Below are positions 37,079-45,648 of a DNA stretch of 64,000 nt, piece after piece. Positions within the stretch are counted from its first letter, which is position 1, and the number at the start of each line of letters is the position of its first letter. This DNA comes from Phycisphaeraceae bacterium (GTDB taxonomy: Bacteria; Planctomycetota; Phycisphaerae; Phycisphaerales; Phycisphaeraceae). The stretch is taken from contig JAVKCD010000025.1 of the NCBI GenBank assembly GCA_040222855.1, positions 124,001-188,000 of the forward strand, read 5' to 3'. The notes under the pieces were generated by a model. The model saw nothing but the letters and a program-made list of their open reading frames with translations. It had not been told where the DNA came from and made no database searches. The position numbers and the translations under genes are program-made.

Positions 37079-38110
37079 TCCCGCAGCCCAGATGAGGAGT
37101 AGGGGCATCGGGATGAGGAGAAACAGAGCGGTGTTCACGACGAAGAGCCCGCTGGCGAGTCGGCTATCGAGGTGGAACAGGTTGGCGATCATGACCATCT
37201 GGATGGCGGCGGGCATAAAGGCTTCGATGATAAAGACACGCACAAGGAGTTGGGTGGGCGGGGTGGCGGTGGTCATGGCGAAGGCGAGGAGTCCGAATGT
37301 GAGCAGGGGGGTCAACCCGTACTGAGCGACTGCGAGGATGGCGTGGGGTCCGATGCGTCGCATGGATTGGTTGAAGTGGAGTCGGAGTCCGACGCCGAAG
37401 TATCCGCCAAACGCTCCTGCGTAGAGGAGGATTTTGAGGATGGAGCCTTCGGCGAGGACGGCGGGGTAGGGGACTTCGAGTATGGCGAGGATGACGGCGA
37501 CGAGTGAGGCGTAGAAGAGGACGGCGCGGACGCTGACGAGACTGTTGAAGATGAGTTTGCCCAGGGGTTCATCGTCTCCGCCTTCGGGGCCGAAGCGACG
37601 TGCGAGGGGGTAGAGGAAGACGATCCCACAGGCGGCCATGATGTTGACGGCGGCGACGGCGTAGGCGAAGGCTGCTTCGGCGGTGGCTTGAGCTGCTCCG
37701 GGGTCGGTGGGGTCGATACCGGGTGGGGCGTATTCCGGGTTGCTGAGCATGGCGAAGCAGAAGTAGGCTCCGAGGGTGAAGCCCTTGTTGGCGAGGCCAG
37801 CACCGATACCGAGCAGGACGGACTCGCTGGAGGCGTAGCCGAGGCGTTTGCAGAGGAGTGTGATGGCGACAGCGGGGATCAGGACGAGGGTCGGCTCAAA
37901 GAGCAGTAACCATAGGCTTGAGCTAAGCGGCGGCAGCCGCCAGATGGCCATGAGGGCCATGATGGACCAGATGACGGAGATGGTGATGAGGTGGAGGAAG
38001 CGGCTTGCGTCTTCGCGGACCCAGCCTTTTTCGCGGGCGATGTAGCCAGCGGCGAGACAGAGCACGCCAAAGATGGCGAAGATCAGGAAGTCGAGCGTCC
38101 GTGCGTCCAT
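37076..38110 (-). CDS. AEC-family transporter
   Basis: A 344-residue integral membrane protein with about ten hydrophobic helices and the two-half organisation of the auxin efflux carrier (AEC) family. Helices such as LTFGLLAFAMTTATPP and FIIEAFMPAAIQMVMIANLF are typical of its C-terminal half. Bacterial members move small carboxylates such as malate or amino-acid related compounds. It starts 6 bp after the lysC stop, so export or uptake of an aspartate-family compound is a possible but unproven role. Confidence 0.82.
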   Translation of the reverse strand: MDARTLDFLIFAIFGVLCLAAGYIAREKGWVREDASRFLHLITISVIWSIMALMAIWRLPPLSSSLWLLLFEPTLVLIPAVAITLLCKRLGYASSESVLLGIGAGLANKGFTLGAYFCFAMLSNPEYAPPGIDPTDPGAAQATAEAAFAYAVAAVNIMAACGIVFLYPLARRFGPEGGDDEPLGKLIFNSLVSVRAVLFYASLVAVILAILEVPYPAVLAEGSILKILLYAGAFGGYFGVGLRLHFNQSMRRIGPHAILAVAQYGLTPLLTFGLLAFAMTTATPPTQLLVRVFIIEAFMPAAIQMVMIANLFHLDSRLASGLFVVNTALFLLIPMPLLLIWAAG

Positions 38111-38116
38111 GTGGGG

Positions 38117-39460
38117 TCAGTTGCCTGGTTCGCGGGGCACGAAGGCGTGATAGATCGCGTTGAGGGCGACCTCGAAGTCTTCGGCCTCGACGCCGACGAT
38201 GATGTTGAGCTCGCTCGAGCCCTGATCGATCATGCGGATGTTGACGTTGGCCTGGGCGAGTGCGTTCATCAGGCGTGCGGCGACGCCGGGCTGGTGGGCC
38301 ATGGCGCGGCCGACGGTGGCGATGAGGGCGATGTTGGGGAAGACCTCGATGGAGTCGGGTTCGACGGCTTTGCGGATGCCGTCGAGGATGTGGACGAGTT
38401 TTCCGGCGACCAGGTCATCGCGGAGAACCAGGGACAGGGTGTCGATGCCTGAGGGCATGTGCTCGAAGCAGATGCCTTGCTCTTCGATGACTTGAAGGAT
38501 TCTGCGAGCAAAGCCGACCTCTGAGTTCATCAGGGCTTTTTCGATGGCGATGATGGTGAAATCTCGGCGACCGGCGATGCCGGTCACGGGGCTGGCTGAG
38601 GCGTCGCTGGGGCTGTCGGCGACGATGCGTGTGCCGGGGTCATCGGGGGCGTTGGTGTTGCGGACCTCGACGGGGATGGAGGCTTCGCGCACGGGGAAGA
38701 CGGCCTCGTCGTGGAGGACGGTGGCACCCATGTAGGAGAGCTCGCGGAGTTCTTTGTAAGTGATGACGTCGATGCGTCTTGGGTCTTTGACGATGCGAGG
38801 GTCGGACATGAGGAGTCCGGAGACGTCGGTCCAGTTTTCGTAGAGCTCGGCGTTGACGGCACGGGCGACGATGGCGCCGGTGACATCGGATCCGCCACGC
38901 GAGAAGGTGATGACGTGGCCATCAGGGTTTCCGCCGTAGTAGCCGGGCACCACGGCGCGTTGGTGCTGGAGGAGGGTGCTGCCGAGGCGTTGGTAGGTGG
39001 CTTCGCGGCGGAGTCTACCGTTGCGGTCGAACAGGATCTGGTCGATGGGGTCGATGAAGGGAGCGTCGAGTGCGGCGGCGATGATGCGGCCATTGATGTG
39101 TTCGCCGCGGCTGGCTGCGTAGGCGGGTCCGTGTCCTTCAGCGACCTGCTGGAGGATGGTAGCGTGGGTCTCGGCCATGAGTGCATCGAGGTTGATATCG
39201 ACGCCAAGGTCGTTGGCGATCGTGACGAAGCGTTCGGCGATCTGGTTGAAGGTGTCCTCGATGGGCTGGCCTTTGGCGGCGAGTCGGTGGCAAACGAGGA
39301 GAAGGTCGGTGACCTTGGTGTCCTCGCGGTGGCGTTTGCCGGGTGCCGAGGGGACGATGTAGCGGCGAGTGGGCTCGGCCGCGATGATCTCCAGAGCCTT
39401 GCGGATCTGGTCTGCATCGGCGAGTGAGCTGCCGCCAAACTTGCTTACACGAACGCCCAA
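38117..39460 (-). CDS. lysC: Aspartate kinase
   Basis: A 447-residue enzyme that phosphorylates aspartate, the entry to lysine, threonine and methionine. The N-terminal KFGGSS motif is at residues 7-12, FSRGGSDVTGAIVA is the kinase loop, and two C-terminal ACT domains (FTIIAIEKALMNSEVGF and IALIATVGRAMAHQPGVAARL) allow feedback by amino acids. The start is TTG: AGGAG lies 7 nt upstream and conserved sequence begins right there. The open frame extends back through the tRNA gene, which is not plausible coding. It leads a six-gene leftward run. Confidence 0.93.
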   Translation of the reverse strand: MGVRVSKFGGSSLADADQIRKALEIIAAEPTRRYIVPSAPGKRHREDTKVTDLLLVCHRLAAKGQPIEDTFNQIAERFVTIANDLGVDINLDALMAETHATILQQVAEGHGPAYAASRGEHINGRIIAAALDAPFIDPIDQILFDRNGRLRREATYQRLGSTLLQHQRAVVPGYYGGNPDGHVITFSRGGSDVTGAIVARAVNAELYENWTDVSGLLMSDPRIVKDPRRIDVITYKELRELSYMGATVLHDEAVFPVREASIPVEVRNTNAPDDPGTRIVADSPSDASASPVTGIAGRRDFTIIAIEKALMNSEVGFARRILQVIEEQGICFEHMPSGIDTLSLVLRDDLVAGKLVHILDGIRKAVEPDSIEVFPNIALIATVGRAMAHQPGVAARLMNALAQANVNIRMIDQGSSELNIIVGVEAEDFEVALNAIYHAFVPREPGN

Positions 39461-39580
39461 GGCCGATCTCCTATTCAGTCGCCGAATCCACGGGATTGAA
39501 CACTTTAGCCGAGCATCGGCGGGCTTGCGGGGTTTTGGGGCTGACGAGAGGTGCCCGCTGGCCATCGCCGGGAGTTGTTC

Positions 39581-39586
39581 TATACT
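39581..39586 (+). promoter_or_regulatory. -10 box of tRNA-Leu(GAG)
   Basis: TATACT, five of six consensus bases, 18 bp before the mature tRNA. Confidence 0.45.
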
Positions 39587-39604
39587 GTGCGGCTCGCCCC
39601 CAAC

Positions 39605-39690
39605 GCCCGGGTGGCGGAACTGGCAGACGCGCCACGTTGAGGTCGTGGTGGGAGTAAAATCCCTTGGAGGTTCGAATCCTCTCCCGGGCA
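39605..39690 (+). tRNA. tRNA-Leu, anticodon GAG
   Basis: An 86-nt class II tRNA. The acceptor pairs 39605-39611 with 39683-39689, discriminator A. The anticodon stem CCACG/CGTGG holds loop TTGAGGT, anticodon GAG (reads CUC and CUU). A long variable arm is present, and the T arm contains GGTTCGAATCC. CCA is not encoded; a run of 13 C follows two bases later. Confidence 0.95.
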
Positions 39691-39692
39691 TT

Positions 39693-39705
39693 CCCCCCCC
39701 CCCCC
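39693..39705. repeat. Poly-C homopolymer (13 C)
   Basis: Thirteen consecutive C directly after the tRNA. Long homopolymers are prone to length error and to slippage in vivo. It does not interrupt any gene. Confidence 0.9.
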
Positions 39706-39727
39706 GTATTTTTGATTTTTGAAGGGC

Positions 39728-40957
39728 TTAGCGCACAAGGCTGATGGCGTTTTCGGCGGCTTGCTTTCCGCTGCGCATGGCGCCTTCTATGGAAGGGGTG
39801 GTGGTCCAGTCGCCAGCGGGGGTGATGCCGAGGGGTAGGGCGGTAGAGCGGCTGATGGGTGGGAGGGCGTTGGGGATGGTGTAGGTTCTGAGGTGTCGCC
39901 AGGTGCGGGTCTGAGGGCCGAACCAGGTTGAGAGTTCTTTGATGATGCTGGCTTGTAAGTCGTTTGGCTCGAGGATGGGGTGGATGGCGGTGACGCTGAT
40001 GAGTGATGCGCCAGATGGAGCAAGGGCGGGGCAGATATTGGACAGGACGCAGACGTGGTTGAAGTAGCCTTCGGGGTTGCTGTTGAGGACGAGCATGCGG
40101 TCCTCGACGGGGGGTTTGTCGGCGGCGAAGTAGAGAACGGTGGTGCCGTGCATACTCGGGGCGGGCTGGTTGAGGAGTTGGGCGGTGGAAGAGGGATCGG
40201 CGGCGAGGATGACGGAGGAGGCGCTGAGTTGTTCTCCGGTGGAGAGGGTTACTGCGTGGCGGTTGGGGTCGATGTTGTGGACGGTGGTGTTGAGGCGGAT
40301 GCTGTCCGTGGGGAGTTTTTGGGCGAGTTGTATCGGGATGCTCTGAATGCCTCTGGCTGGGATGACGGCCCCGCCTTGGGAGAAGGTGTTGAAGATGAAC
40401 TTGAGGTAGCTGGCGGGGGCGGTGAGATGGCGGTCGAGAAGGACACCGCGCCACCAGGGATCGAGGAAGGCCTGGCGGAACTGCGGGGTGAAGTGGAGTC
40501 GGTCGAAGAGCTGAGCGGCGGTTTCGTCAGAGGGCTGGTCATCGTGGCGGGCGGATCGGGCCATGGTGCGGAGGCGGCCGATGCGGAAGCGGTCCATGAG
40601 GTTGCCGGGGCCGACGAAGAGGGTCTCGAAGAGGCGGGCGGGTCGCCGCCAGGGGTCGCTGAAGCGGGCGAAGCCGTTGTTCCAGCGGATCAGGGAGCCG
40701 GCCTCGAAGGGGTGGAGATCGAGGGCGTCGAGATCGAGGAGGCTGGAGGCGTAGTCGTAGCCGGTGAGGAAGATCTGGAATCCGCGATCGAGCGTGAAGC
40801 CGTCGAGATGGTCGGTGCGCATGCGCCCGCCTGGGGCGTCGGAGGCTTCGAGCAGCAGGAAGGGGTAGGCATCGCGATGGAGTTCGGTGGCGCAGGCGAG
40901 CCCTGCGACGCCGGCGCCGATGATGAGGATGGGGCGTTCTGGTCGGCTGGTGTGCAT
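39728..40957 (-). CDS. FAD-dependent oxidoreductase (amine oxidase / phytoene desaturase-like)
   Basis: A 409-residue flavoprotein. ILIIGAGVAGLACATELHRDAYPFLLLEASDAPGGRM at the N terminus is the FAD dinucleotide motif plus GG-R signature of the amine oxidase, protoporphyrinogen oxidase and phytoene desaturase group. The C-terminal SIEGAMRSGKQAAENA is the matching FAD-binding end. Substrate unknown. The ATG at 40957 is preceded by TACCCT and 7 nt, without a Shine-Dalgarno; an in-frame GTG at 40993 is an alternative. Confidence 0.85.
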   Translation of the reverse strand: MHTSRPERPILIIGAGVAGLACATELHRDAYPFLLLEASDAPGGRMRTDHLDGFTLDRGFQIFLTGYDYASSLLDLDALDLHPFEAGSLIRWNNGFARFSDPWRRPARLFETLFVGPGNLMDRFRIGRLRTMARSARHDDQPSDETAAQLFDRLHFTPQFRQAFLDPWWRGVLLDRHLTAPASYLKFIFNTFSQGGAVIPARGIQSIPIQLAQKLPTDSIRLNTTVHNIDPNRHAVTLSTGEQLSASSVILAADPSSTAQLLNQPAPSMHGTTVLYFAADKPPVEDRMLVLNSNPEGYFNHVCVLSNICPALAPSGASLISVTAIHPILEPNDLQASIIKELSTWFGPQTRTWRHLRTYTIPNALPPISRSTALPLGITPAGDWTTTPSIEGAMRSGKQAAENAISLVR

Positions 40958-40964
40958 GCTCGTT

Positions 40965-40970
40965 AGGGTA
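40965..40970 (-). promoter_or_regulatory. -10-like box of leaderless FAD oxidoreductase gene
   Basis: TACCCT, then 7 nt, then the ATG at 40957. No Shine-Dalgarno sequence. Confidence 0.4.
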
Positions 40971-41016
40971 TGGGGCAATCTCGGCGACGGCACCCCGGAA
41001 GGAGTGTGAAATTCCT

Positions 41017-42228
41017 ATGTTCACTGAACGACAGCAACCGCGAGCGAATGATTTGAAGTTGTTGCATCAGCTTCTGGCGTTGCCGACAAGCCCGTTTCAT
41101 GAGCAGAATGTAGCGGCGTTTGCGTGGACGATGGCGGCGCGTTTGGGGTGGCATGTCAGGGTGGATCGGTTTGGGAATTTACGGCTTAAGCCGACAGCTC
41201 GGACGCGGCCGAAGCTGGTGCTGACGGCGCATCTGGATCATCCTGGGTTCTGGGCTCTGGCGATGGAGGATGATCAGACGCTGATGGCGCACTGGATGGG
41301 AGGTGTGCCTGCTGAGGTGATGCCGGGTCAGGCGGTGCGATTCTGGACGGGCGGGAGGAAGCTGCCGGAGGGTGCGCCTGGGCCTTGGTGTCGGCTGGGG
41401 TCGGAGGCCAGACTGGGTGGAGCGGTGGTGGATGGGCGCGTGAAGGAGATCGTTGAGTTGGGGGAACGAGGGACGCCAACACTGGTGCGGATCACGGTTA
41501 AGAAGGCGGTTACGCCGGGTTCGATTGGGATGTGGCGGCTGGGTGATCCGGTGGTTCACGATGGTCGCGTGTTTGCGCGTGCGGTGGACGATGTGGCGGC
41601 GGTGGCGGCCTTACTGGCGACGGCGCGGCGGCTGAATCGGTTGAGCAACAAGCCTGATGTGGAGATTCTGCTGACACGGGCGGAGGAAGGTGGGTTCTTT
41701 GGGGCGATTGATTACTGCCGAGGGATTCGGAATCCGGAGCGGGCGCCGGTTCATGTTGGTTTGGAGATGTCCTCGGCGCGGTCTGAAGTGCCGGTCGGGT
41801 CGGGGGTGGTGATTCGTGTTGGGGATCGTCGGATGACGTATGACCCCGGCGTGGCGGACTGGGAGAATGCGACGGCTCAGGCGCTGGCAGCGGGGGATGC
41901 TGGGTTTCGCTTCCAACGGCAGTTGATGACCGGTGGGTCGTGCGAATCGACGGTGTACCAGACGTATCTGGGGCGGGCGGGGGCGTTGTGTCTGCCGCTG
42001 GGCAACTACCATAATGTTGATCGTGAGCGGAAGACGATTGCACCGGAGTTCATTGACCTTGCGGACTTCCGAGACCTAGTGGAGCTGTGCGTGGCTCTGG
42101 CGAAGCAACCGTTTTCTGACAAGGTTGAGCGTGGCGACTCGTTTAGGGCGTGGTGTGAAGTGCACGCTGACCGGCACGCGAACCTGACGCATGATCCTGT
42201 GGGAATCGTTGAGCCATTGGATGGTTAG
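41017..42228 (+). CDS. M42/M20-like zinc aminopeptidase
   Basis: A 403-residue cytoplasmic metallopeptidase related to M42 glutamyl aminopeptidases. The metal ligands can be followed: His72 and Asp74 in TAHLDHPG, the bridging Asp in RAVDDVAAV, catalytic Glu-Glu in LTRAEEGGFFGA, and a last His in PLGNYHNVD. All are intact, so it should be active on peptides. AAGGAG lies about 12 nt before the ATG, a long spacing. Its stop overlaps the convergent ADP-ribosylglycohydrolase stop by 4 bp. Confidence 0.85.
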   Translation: MFTERQQPRANDLKLLHQLLALPTSPFHEQNVAAFAWTMAARLGWHVRVDRFGNLRLKPTARTRPKLVLTAHLDHPGFWALAMEDDQTLMAHWMGGVPAEVMPGQAVRFWTGGRKLPEGAPGPWCRLGSEARLGGAVVDGRVKEIVELGERGTPTLVRITVKKAVTPGSIGMWRLGDPVVHDGRVFARAVDDVAAVAALLATARRLNRLSNKPDVEILLTRAEEGGFFGAIDYCRGIRNPERAPVHVGLEMSSARSEVPVGSGVVIRVGDRRMTYDPGVADWENATAQALAAGDAGFRFQRQLMTGGSCESTVYQTYLGRAGALCLPLGNYHNVDRERKTIAPEFIDLADFRDLVELCVALAKQPFSDKVERGDSFRAWCEVHADRHANLTHDPVGIVEPLDG

Positions 42229-43370
42229 GCAGTGATAGTTCCGGGTGGGATCAGATCGACGAGCTGTGCGGCGCTCTGCTGGAGGTCGATGTTGAGGATG
42301 TCGTGGAGGTAGGTCTCGACGGCCTTGAGGTCTGCGCCCCAGCCGTCAGCGGTTTGGTTGATGAGTTGTTGGTAGCCGAGTCCTGCGCCGATGATGAGGC
42401 CTGCCAGGGATGCAACGGTATCGGTGTCGCCTGGGAGGGAGACGAGGAGTGATAGGAGGTGTCGCGGGTAGCGGGCTTGTGCGGCGCAGGCGATCAGTTG
42501 CGTCCAGAGGTAGAGGGGATCGAAGTTTCGGTCGGCGGGTTCAGGGTTGAGGTTGAGATCGCTGGAAAGGTAGATTCTGTTGGTGAACTGATCGATGAAG
42601 TCGTGGTCGCTGGTCTGGGTGTCGCTGCCGAGGTCGTGAGCGATCCTGGAGGCGTGCTGGACTGTGGCGGGTGTGTCGAGGTTCTGAGTGAGTGAACTGG
42701 CGTGATCGGCCAGGGTGATGAGGCTCCAGTCGTGCGTCTGAGCGGCCTCGGCGATGAGACAGGCCCAGAGGGCGGTGATGATGGGGGCGTGACCCTGATC
42801 GAGGGGGCACCAGCGTGATAATCGGTCGTAGATCGGGTTGGGCGCGGTGGTGCGAATGGTGATGGCGAGGTGTACGCCAGTGAAGAGGCCGAAGATGATC
42901 GGGGTGTCGGGTTTGTAGAACGAGGCGGTTGTGTTTGATTGGTGGGCCTCGGCCATCGAGAGCCAGTCGTTGATCTGAGCGGTTCTGTTCGAGGTCAGCC
43001 AGGAGGGTTCGTCAGTTCGTGGTTTGAAGTTTCGCATCCAGAAGACCCAGCCATGCCATGACGGTTGTCGTTGTGACTTGAGGCATGACGTTAAGTAGGG
43101 ATCGAGGATGAGATGGCGGAACTCGGTGTCATCGGTGACGACGCCGAGGCGGTCGGTTGTGATATCTGCGGGGGGCCAGACATTCCAGGGTGAGCCGTCG
43201 GCGGTGTGGAAACTGGAGGCGGGGAGGAGTCGGTAGTGGTCCTGGGGGTTGGCTGGTTTTCCTGCGAGGCCGTCGAGCTCTCGCGGTGCGCCGAGGGCGT
43301 CGGCGTAGGCGGCGAGGAGGAGCATCCCGTGGGCACGGTCGACGCGTTGGTCTCGTGTCATCGCTGGCAT
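42225..43370 (-). CDS. ADP-ribosylglycohydrolase-family protein
   Basis: A 381-residue protein of the ARH/DraG family, which removes ADP-ribose from proteins or other acceptors with Mg. The N-terminal metal motif is VTDDTEF near residue 78 and the C-terminal one is PGDTDTVASLAG near 311, both complete. It starts 13 bp after the MalG-type permease and is the last gene of the sugar-uptake operon. That placement suggests a role linked to sugar or nucleotide-sugar metabolism rather than nitrogenase control. This is an inference. Confidence 0.85.
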   Translation of the reverse strand: MPAMTRDQRVDRAHGMLLLAAYADALGAPRELDGLAGKPANPQDHYRLLPASSFHTADGSPWNVWPPADITTDRLGVVTDDTEFRHLILDPYLTSCLKSQRQPSWHGWVFWMRNFKPRTDEPSWLTSNRTAQINDWLSMAEAHQSNTTASFYKPDTPIIFGLFTGVHLAITIRTTAPNPIYDRLSRWCPLDQGHAPIITALWACLIAEAAQTHDWSLITLADHASSLTQNLDTPATVQHASRIAHDLGSDTQTSDHDFIDQFTNRIYLSSDLNLNPEPADRNFDPLYLWTQLIACAAQARYPRHLLSLLVSLPGDTDTVASLAGLIIGAGLGYQQLINQTADGWGADLKAVETYLHDILNIDLQQSAAQLVDLIPPGTITA

Positions 43371-43383
43371 GAGCGGGTTGGTG

Positions 43384-44751
43384 TTAGCCTTTCATCCCGG
43401 TCATGGAGATGCCTTCGATGAAGGTGCGCTGGGCGAGGAAGAACAGGACGATGACGGGAAGGACGACCATGGTGCTGGCGGCCATGAGGTAGTGCCATGG
43501 CGTGCCCCCTTGCCTGCTCTGGAACGATTGGAGGCCGAGGGCCAGGGTGAAGTCTTCCTGTTCGGTGAGGTAGATCAGGGGCCCGAGGAAGTCGTTCCAG
43601 GTTGCTAGGAACTGGAAGAGGGCGACGACGGCGACGGCGGGTGTGGCGAGGGGGAGGATGACCTGGAGGAAGATCCGGATGTGCCCGCAGCCGTCGATGG
43701 TGGCGGCTTCGGAGAGTTCTCGGGGGATGGTGCGGAAGAACTGGCGGAGTAGGAAGATGTTAAAGGGCGTGGCGAACCAGAAGGGGACCCAGAGCGGGTG
43801 GAGCGTACCGATCCAGCCGAGTTCGCGGAAGAGTCCGTAGAGGGGGACCATGACGACGGGGAAGGGGATCATCATGGTGGCAAGGACGATAAAGAAGACC
43901 TTGTCGCGGCCGGGCCATTCGATGCGTGAGAAGCCGTAGGCGACCAGGGAGCAGGAGATGACCGTGCCGGTGACCGTGAGGAAGCAGAGCAGGAGGGAGT
44001 TAAAGAGGTACTGGGGGAAGTAGGCCATCTCCTTGATGGCTTCGAGGTAGTTTCGCCAGCGGAAGTGGATGCTGTAGGCGATCGATCCGGCGGGGACGGT
44101 GATCTCAGCGGTCAGGGGGTGGGCGAGGAACTCGCGTTCGTCCCAGTCGATGATGTGACGGCGGAGTTTGGTGATGGAAACGGTCATCTCCTGTTCCTGA
44201 GAGATGGCGGCATCGACTTGCTCATCGGTCCGGTCGTAGACACGGCCCAGGTCGGCGACAGGGATCGTCTCGCGGCGGAAGGTGCCATCGCGGAGGGGGA
44301 CCAAGACGTCGATGGTGCCTTGATCAGGTACGGCGGTGTCGGGGTCATACAAGCGGACGCTGGTGGAGCGGCCGTTGATCATGGCCTGCCAGTGGTAGTT
44401 GGCGATCACGCGGATCGAGGTGTCGAGCTGGTCGGTCATGGGGTCTTCGAGGACGCGGACCGGGACGGGCTCGGCGACATCGGGCAGGTCAAGGTGCCAT
44501 TGGTAGGCGTAAGCGACCGATACGGGTTGGTCATCAGCGGTGTCTTCGGGGATGTCGCTGGCTCCGACCTGGACAAGGCGGCCAAAGACCTCGACATGGG
44601 CGGCTGTGGGCAGCCAAGTCGGGGGCAGGGACATGGTCTGGTCGATGGGTTTCAGGGATGTGGAGAGCATCCAGAGCATCGGAACGGAGAAGATGAACCC
44701 ACCGAGGCAGAGGATGGTAAAGCGTAGGAACTGGGTGGGTTTACTAGACAT
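43384..44751 (-). CDS. Carbohydrate ABC transporter permease, MalG type, with large periplasmic insertion
   Basis: A 455-residue inner-membrane permease. The first helix (FTILCLGGFIFSVPMLWML) is followed by about 170 extracytoplasmic residues (about 35-215), then five more helices of the normal MalG fold. The EAA loop that docks the ATPase is EAATIDGCGHIRIFLQVILPLATP. Normal MalG-type proteins have about 280-300 residues; the extra length is all in the first periplasmic loop. It pairs with the MalF-type gene 6 bp upstream. Confidence 0.9.
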   Translation of the reverse strand: MSSKPTQFLRFTILCLGGFIFSVPMLWMLSTSLKPIDQTMSLPPTWLPTAAHVEVFGRLVQVGASDIPEDTADDQPVSVAYAYQWHLDLPDVAEPVPVRVLEDPMTDQLDTSIRVIANYHWQAMINGRSTSVRLYDPDTAVPDQGTIDVLVPLRDGTFRRETIPVADLGRVYDRTDEQVDAAISQEQEMTVSITKLRRHIIDWDEREFLAHPLTAEITVPAGSIAYSIHFRWRNYLEAIKEMAYFPQYLFNSLLLCFLTVTGTVISCSLVAYGFSRIEWPGRDKVFFIVLATMMIPFPVVMVPLYGLFRELGWIGTLHPLWVPFWFATPFNIFLLRQFFRTIPRELSEAATIDGCGHIRIFLQVILPLATPAVAVVALFQFLATWNDFLGPLIYLTEQEDFTLALGLQSFQSRQGGTPWHYLMAASTMVVLPVIVLFFLAQRTFIEGISMTGMKG

Positions 44752-44757
44752 CGTGTA

Positions 44758-45648
44758 TCAGTCCCCGGCGTAGTAGAGGTGGCGTCGCATGCCGACATGG
44801 GCGAGCCAGGTTAGGAAGAGGATGATGCCGAAGAGCACGACGGCCATGGCGCAGGCGTAGCCCATGTTGTTGTAGGTGAATGCGTTTTGATAGAGATAGA
44901 CGGCGTAGAGGAGTGCGGAGCGTTCGGGCCCGCCATCGGGTCCCAGCATGACGAAGGGTTTCACGAACTCCTGCATCCCGCCGATGATGCCCATGATGAG
45001 GTTGAAGTAGATGACGGGGGAGACCATGGGGATGGTGATGCTCCAGAACTTTCGGAGGCTGTTGGCCCCGTCGAGTTCGGCGGATTCGTAGAGTGAGCGT
45101 GGGACATCCTGGAGCCCGGCGAGGAAGAGGACCATGGTCCCGCCGATCTGCCAGACCTGTGAGAGGATGAGCGTGTTCTTGGTCCAGGCGGGGTCATCGA
45201 GCCAGAGGGGGCCTTGAATGCCGAAGAGGTAGCTCAGGGCGTAGTTGACCAGTCCGAACTGGCCGTTGAAGAGCCAGAGCCAGATCATGGCGACACCCAC
45301 GAGCGGGACGATAGCGGGGATGTAGAAGAGGGTGCGGAAGATCGAGCGGCCGAGGATCTCTTTGTTGAGCAGGACGGCGCAGAGCAGCGCCATGATGAGG
45401 CCGAGTGGGACGGCGAAGGCTGCGTAGTAGGCGGTGTTCCAGAGCGAGAGCCAGAAGATCTCGTCCTGGAGCATGTAGGTGTAGTTCTCCGTTCCGATCA
45501 GGATCGGGCTGCGGAGGATGTCGTAGTCGCAGAATGAGAAGTAGACGGCCATGGCGACGGGGTAGAGTCCGAAGACGGCGAACCCGATGATCCACGGGCT
45601 AATGAAGGCAAGGCCGAGCCTGAGTTTCTGTCGTTCGCCTGGGGTCAT
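44758..45648 (-). CDS. Carbohydrate ABC transporter permease, MalF/UgpA type
   Basis: A 296-residue permease with six hydrophobic helices. The EAA-type loop is SAELDGANSLRKFWSITIPMVSP. It forms the translocation channel with the MalG-type partner. The ATG at 45648 overlaps the TGA of the binding-protein gene (ATGA), and GGGAG lies 8 nt upstream; an in-frame ATG at 45663 is less likely. No ATPase gene is in the cluster, so a shared MsmK-like ATPase elsewhere must be assumed. Confidence 0.92.
   Translation of the reverse strand: MTPGERQKLRLGLAFISPWIIGFAVFGLYPVAMAVYFSFCDYDILRSPILIGTENYTYMLQDEIFWLSLWNTAYYAAFAVPLGLIMALLCAVLLNKEILGRSIFRTLFYIPAIVPLVGVAMIWLWLFNGQFGLVNYALSYLFGIQGPLWLDDPAWTKNTLILSQVWQIGGTMVLFLAGLQDVPRSLYESAELDGANSLRKFWSITIPMVSPVIYFNLIMGIIGGMQEFVKPFVMLGPDGGPERSALLYAVYLYQNAFTYNNMGYACAMAVVLFGIILFLTWLAHVGMRRHLYYAGD

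Noticed and set aside
39461-39691. Upstream extension of the lysC frame across tRNA-Leu(GAG)
   Set aside because: Overlaps the tRNA antisense; a TTG with a well-spaced AGGAG starts right at the conserved aspartate kinase sequence.
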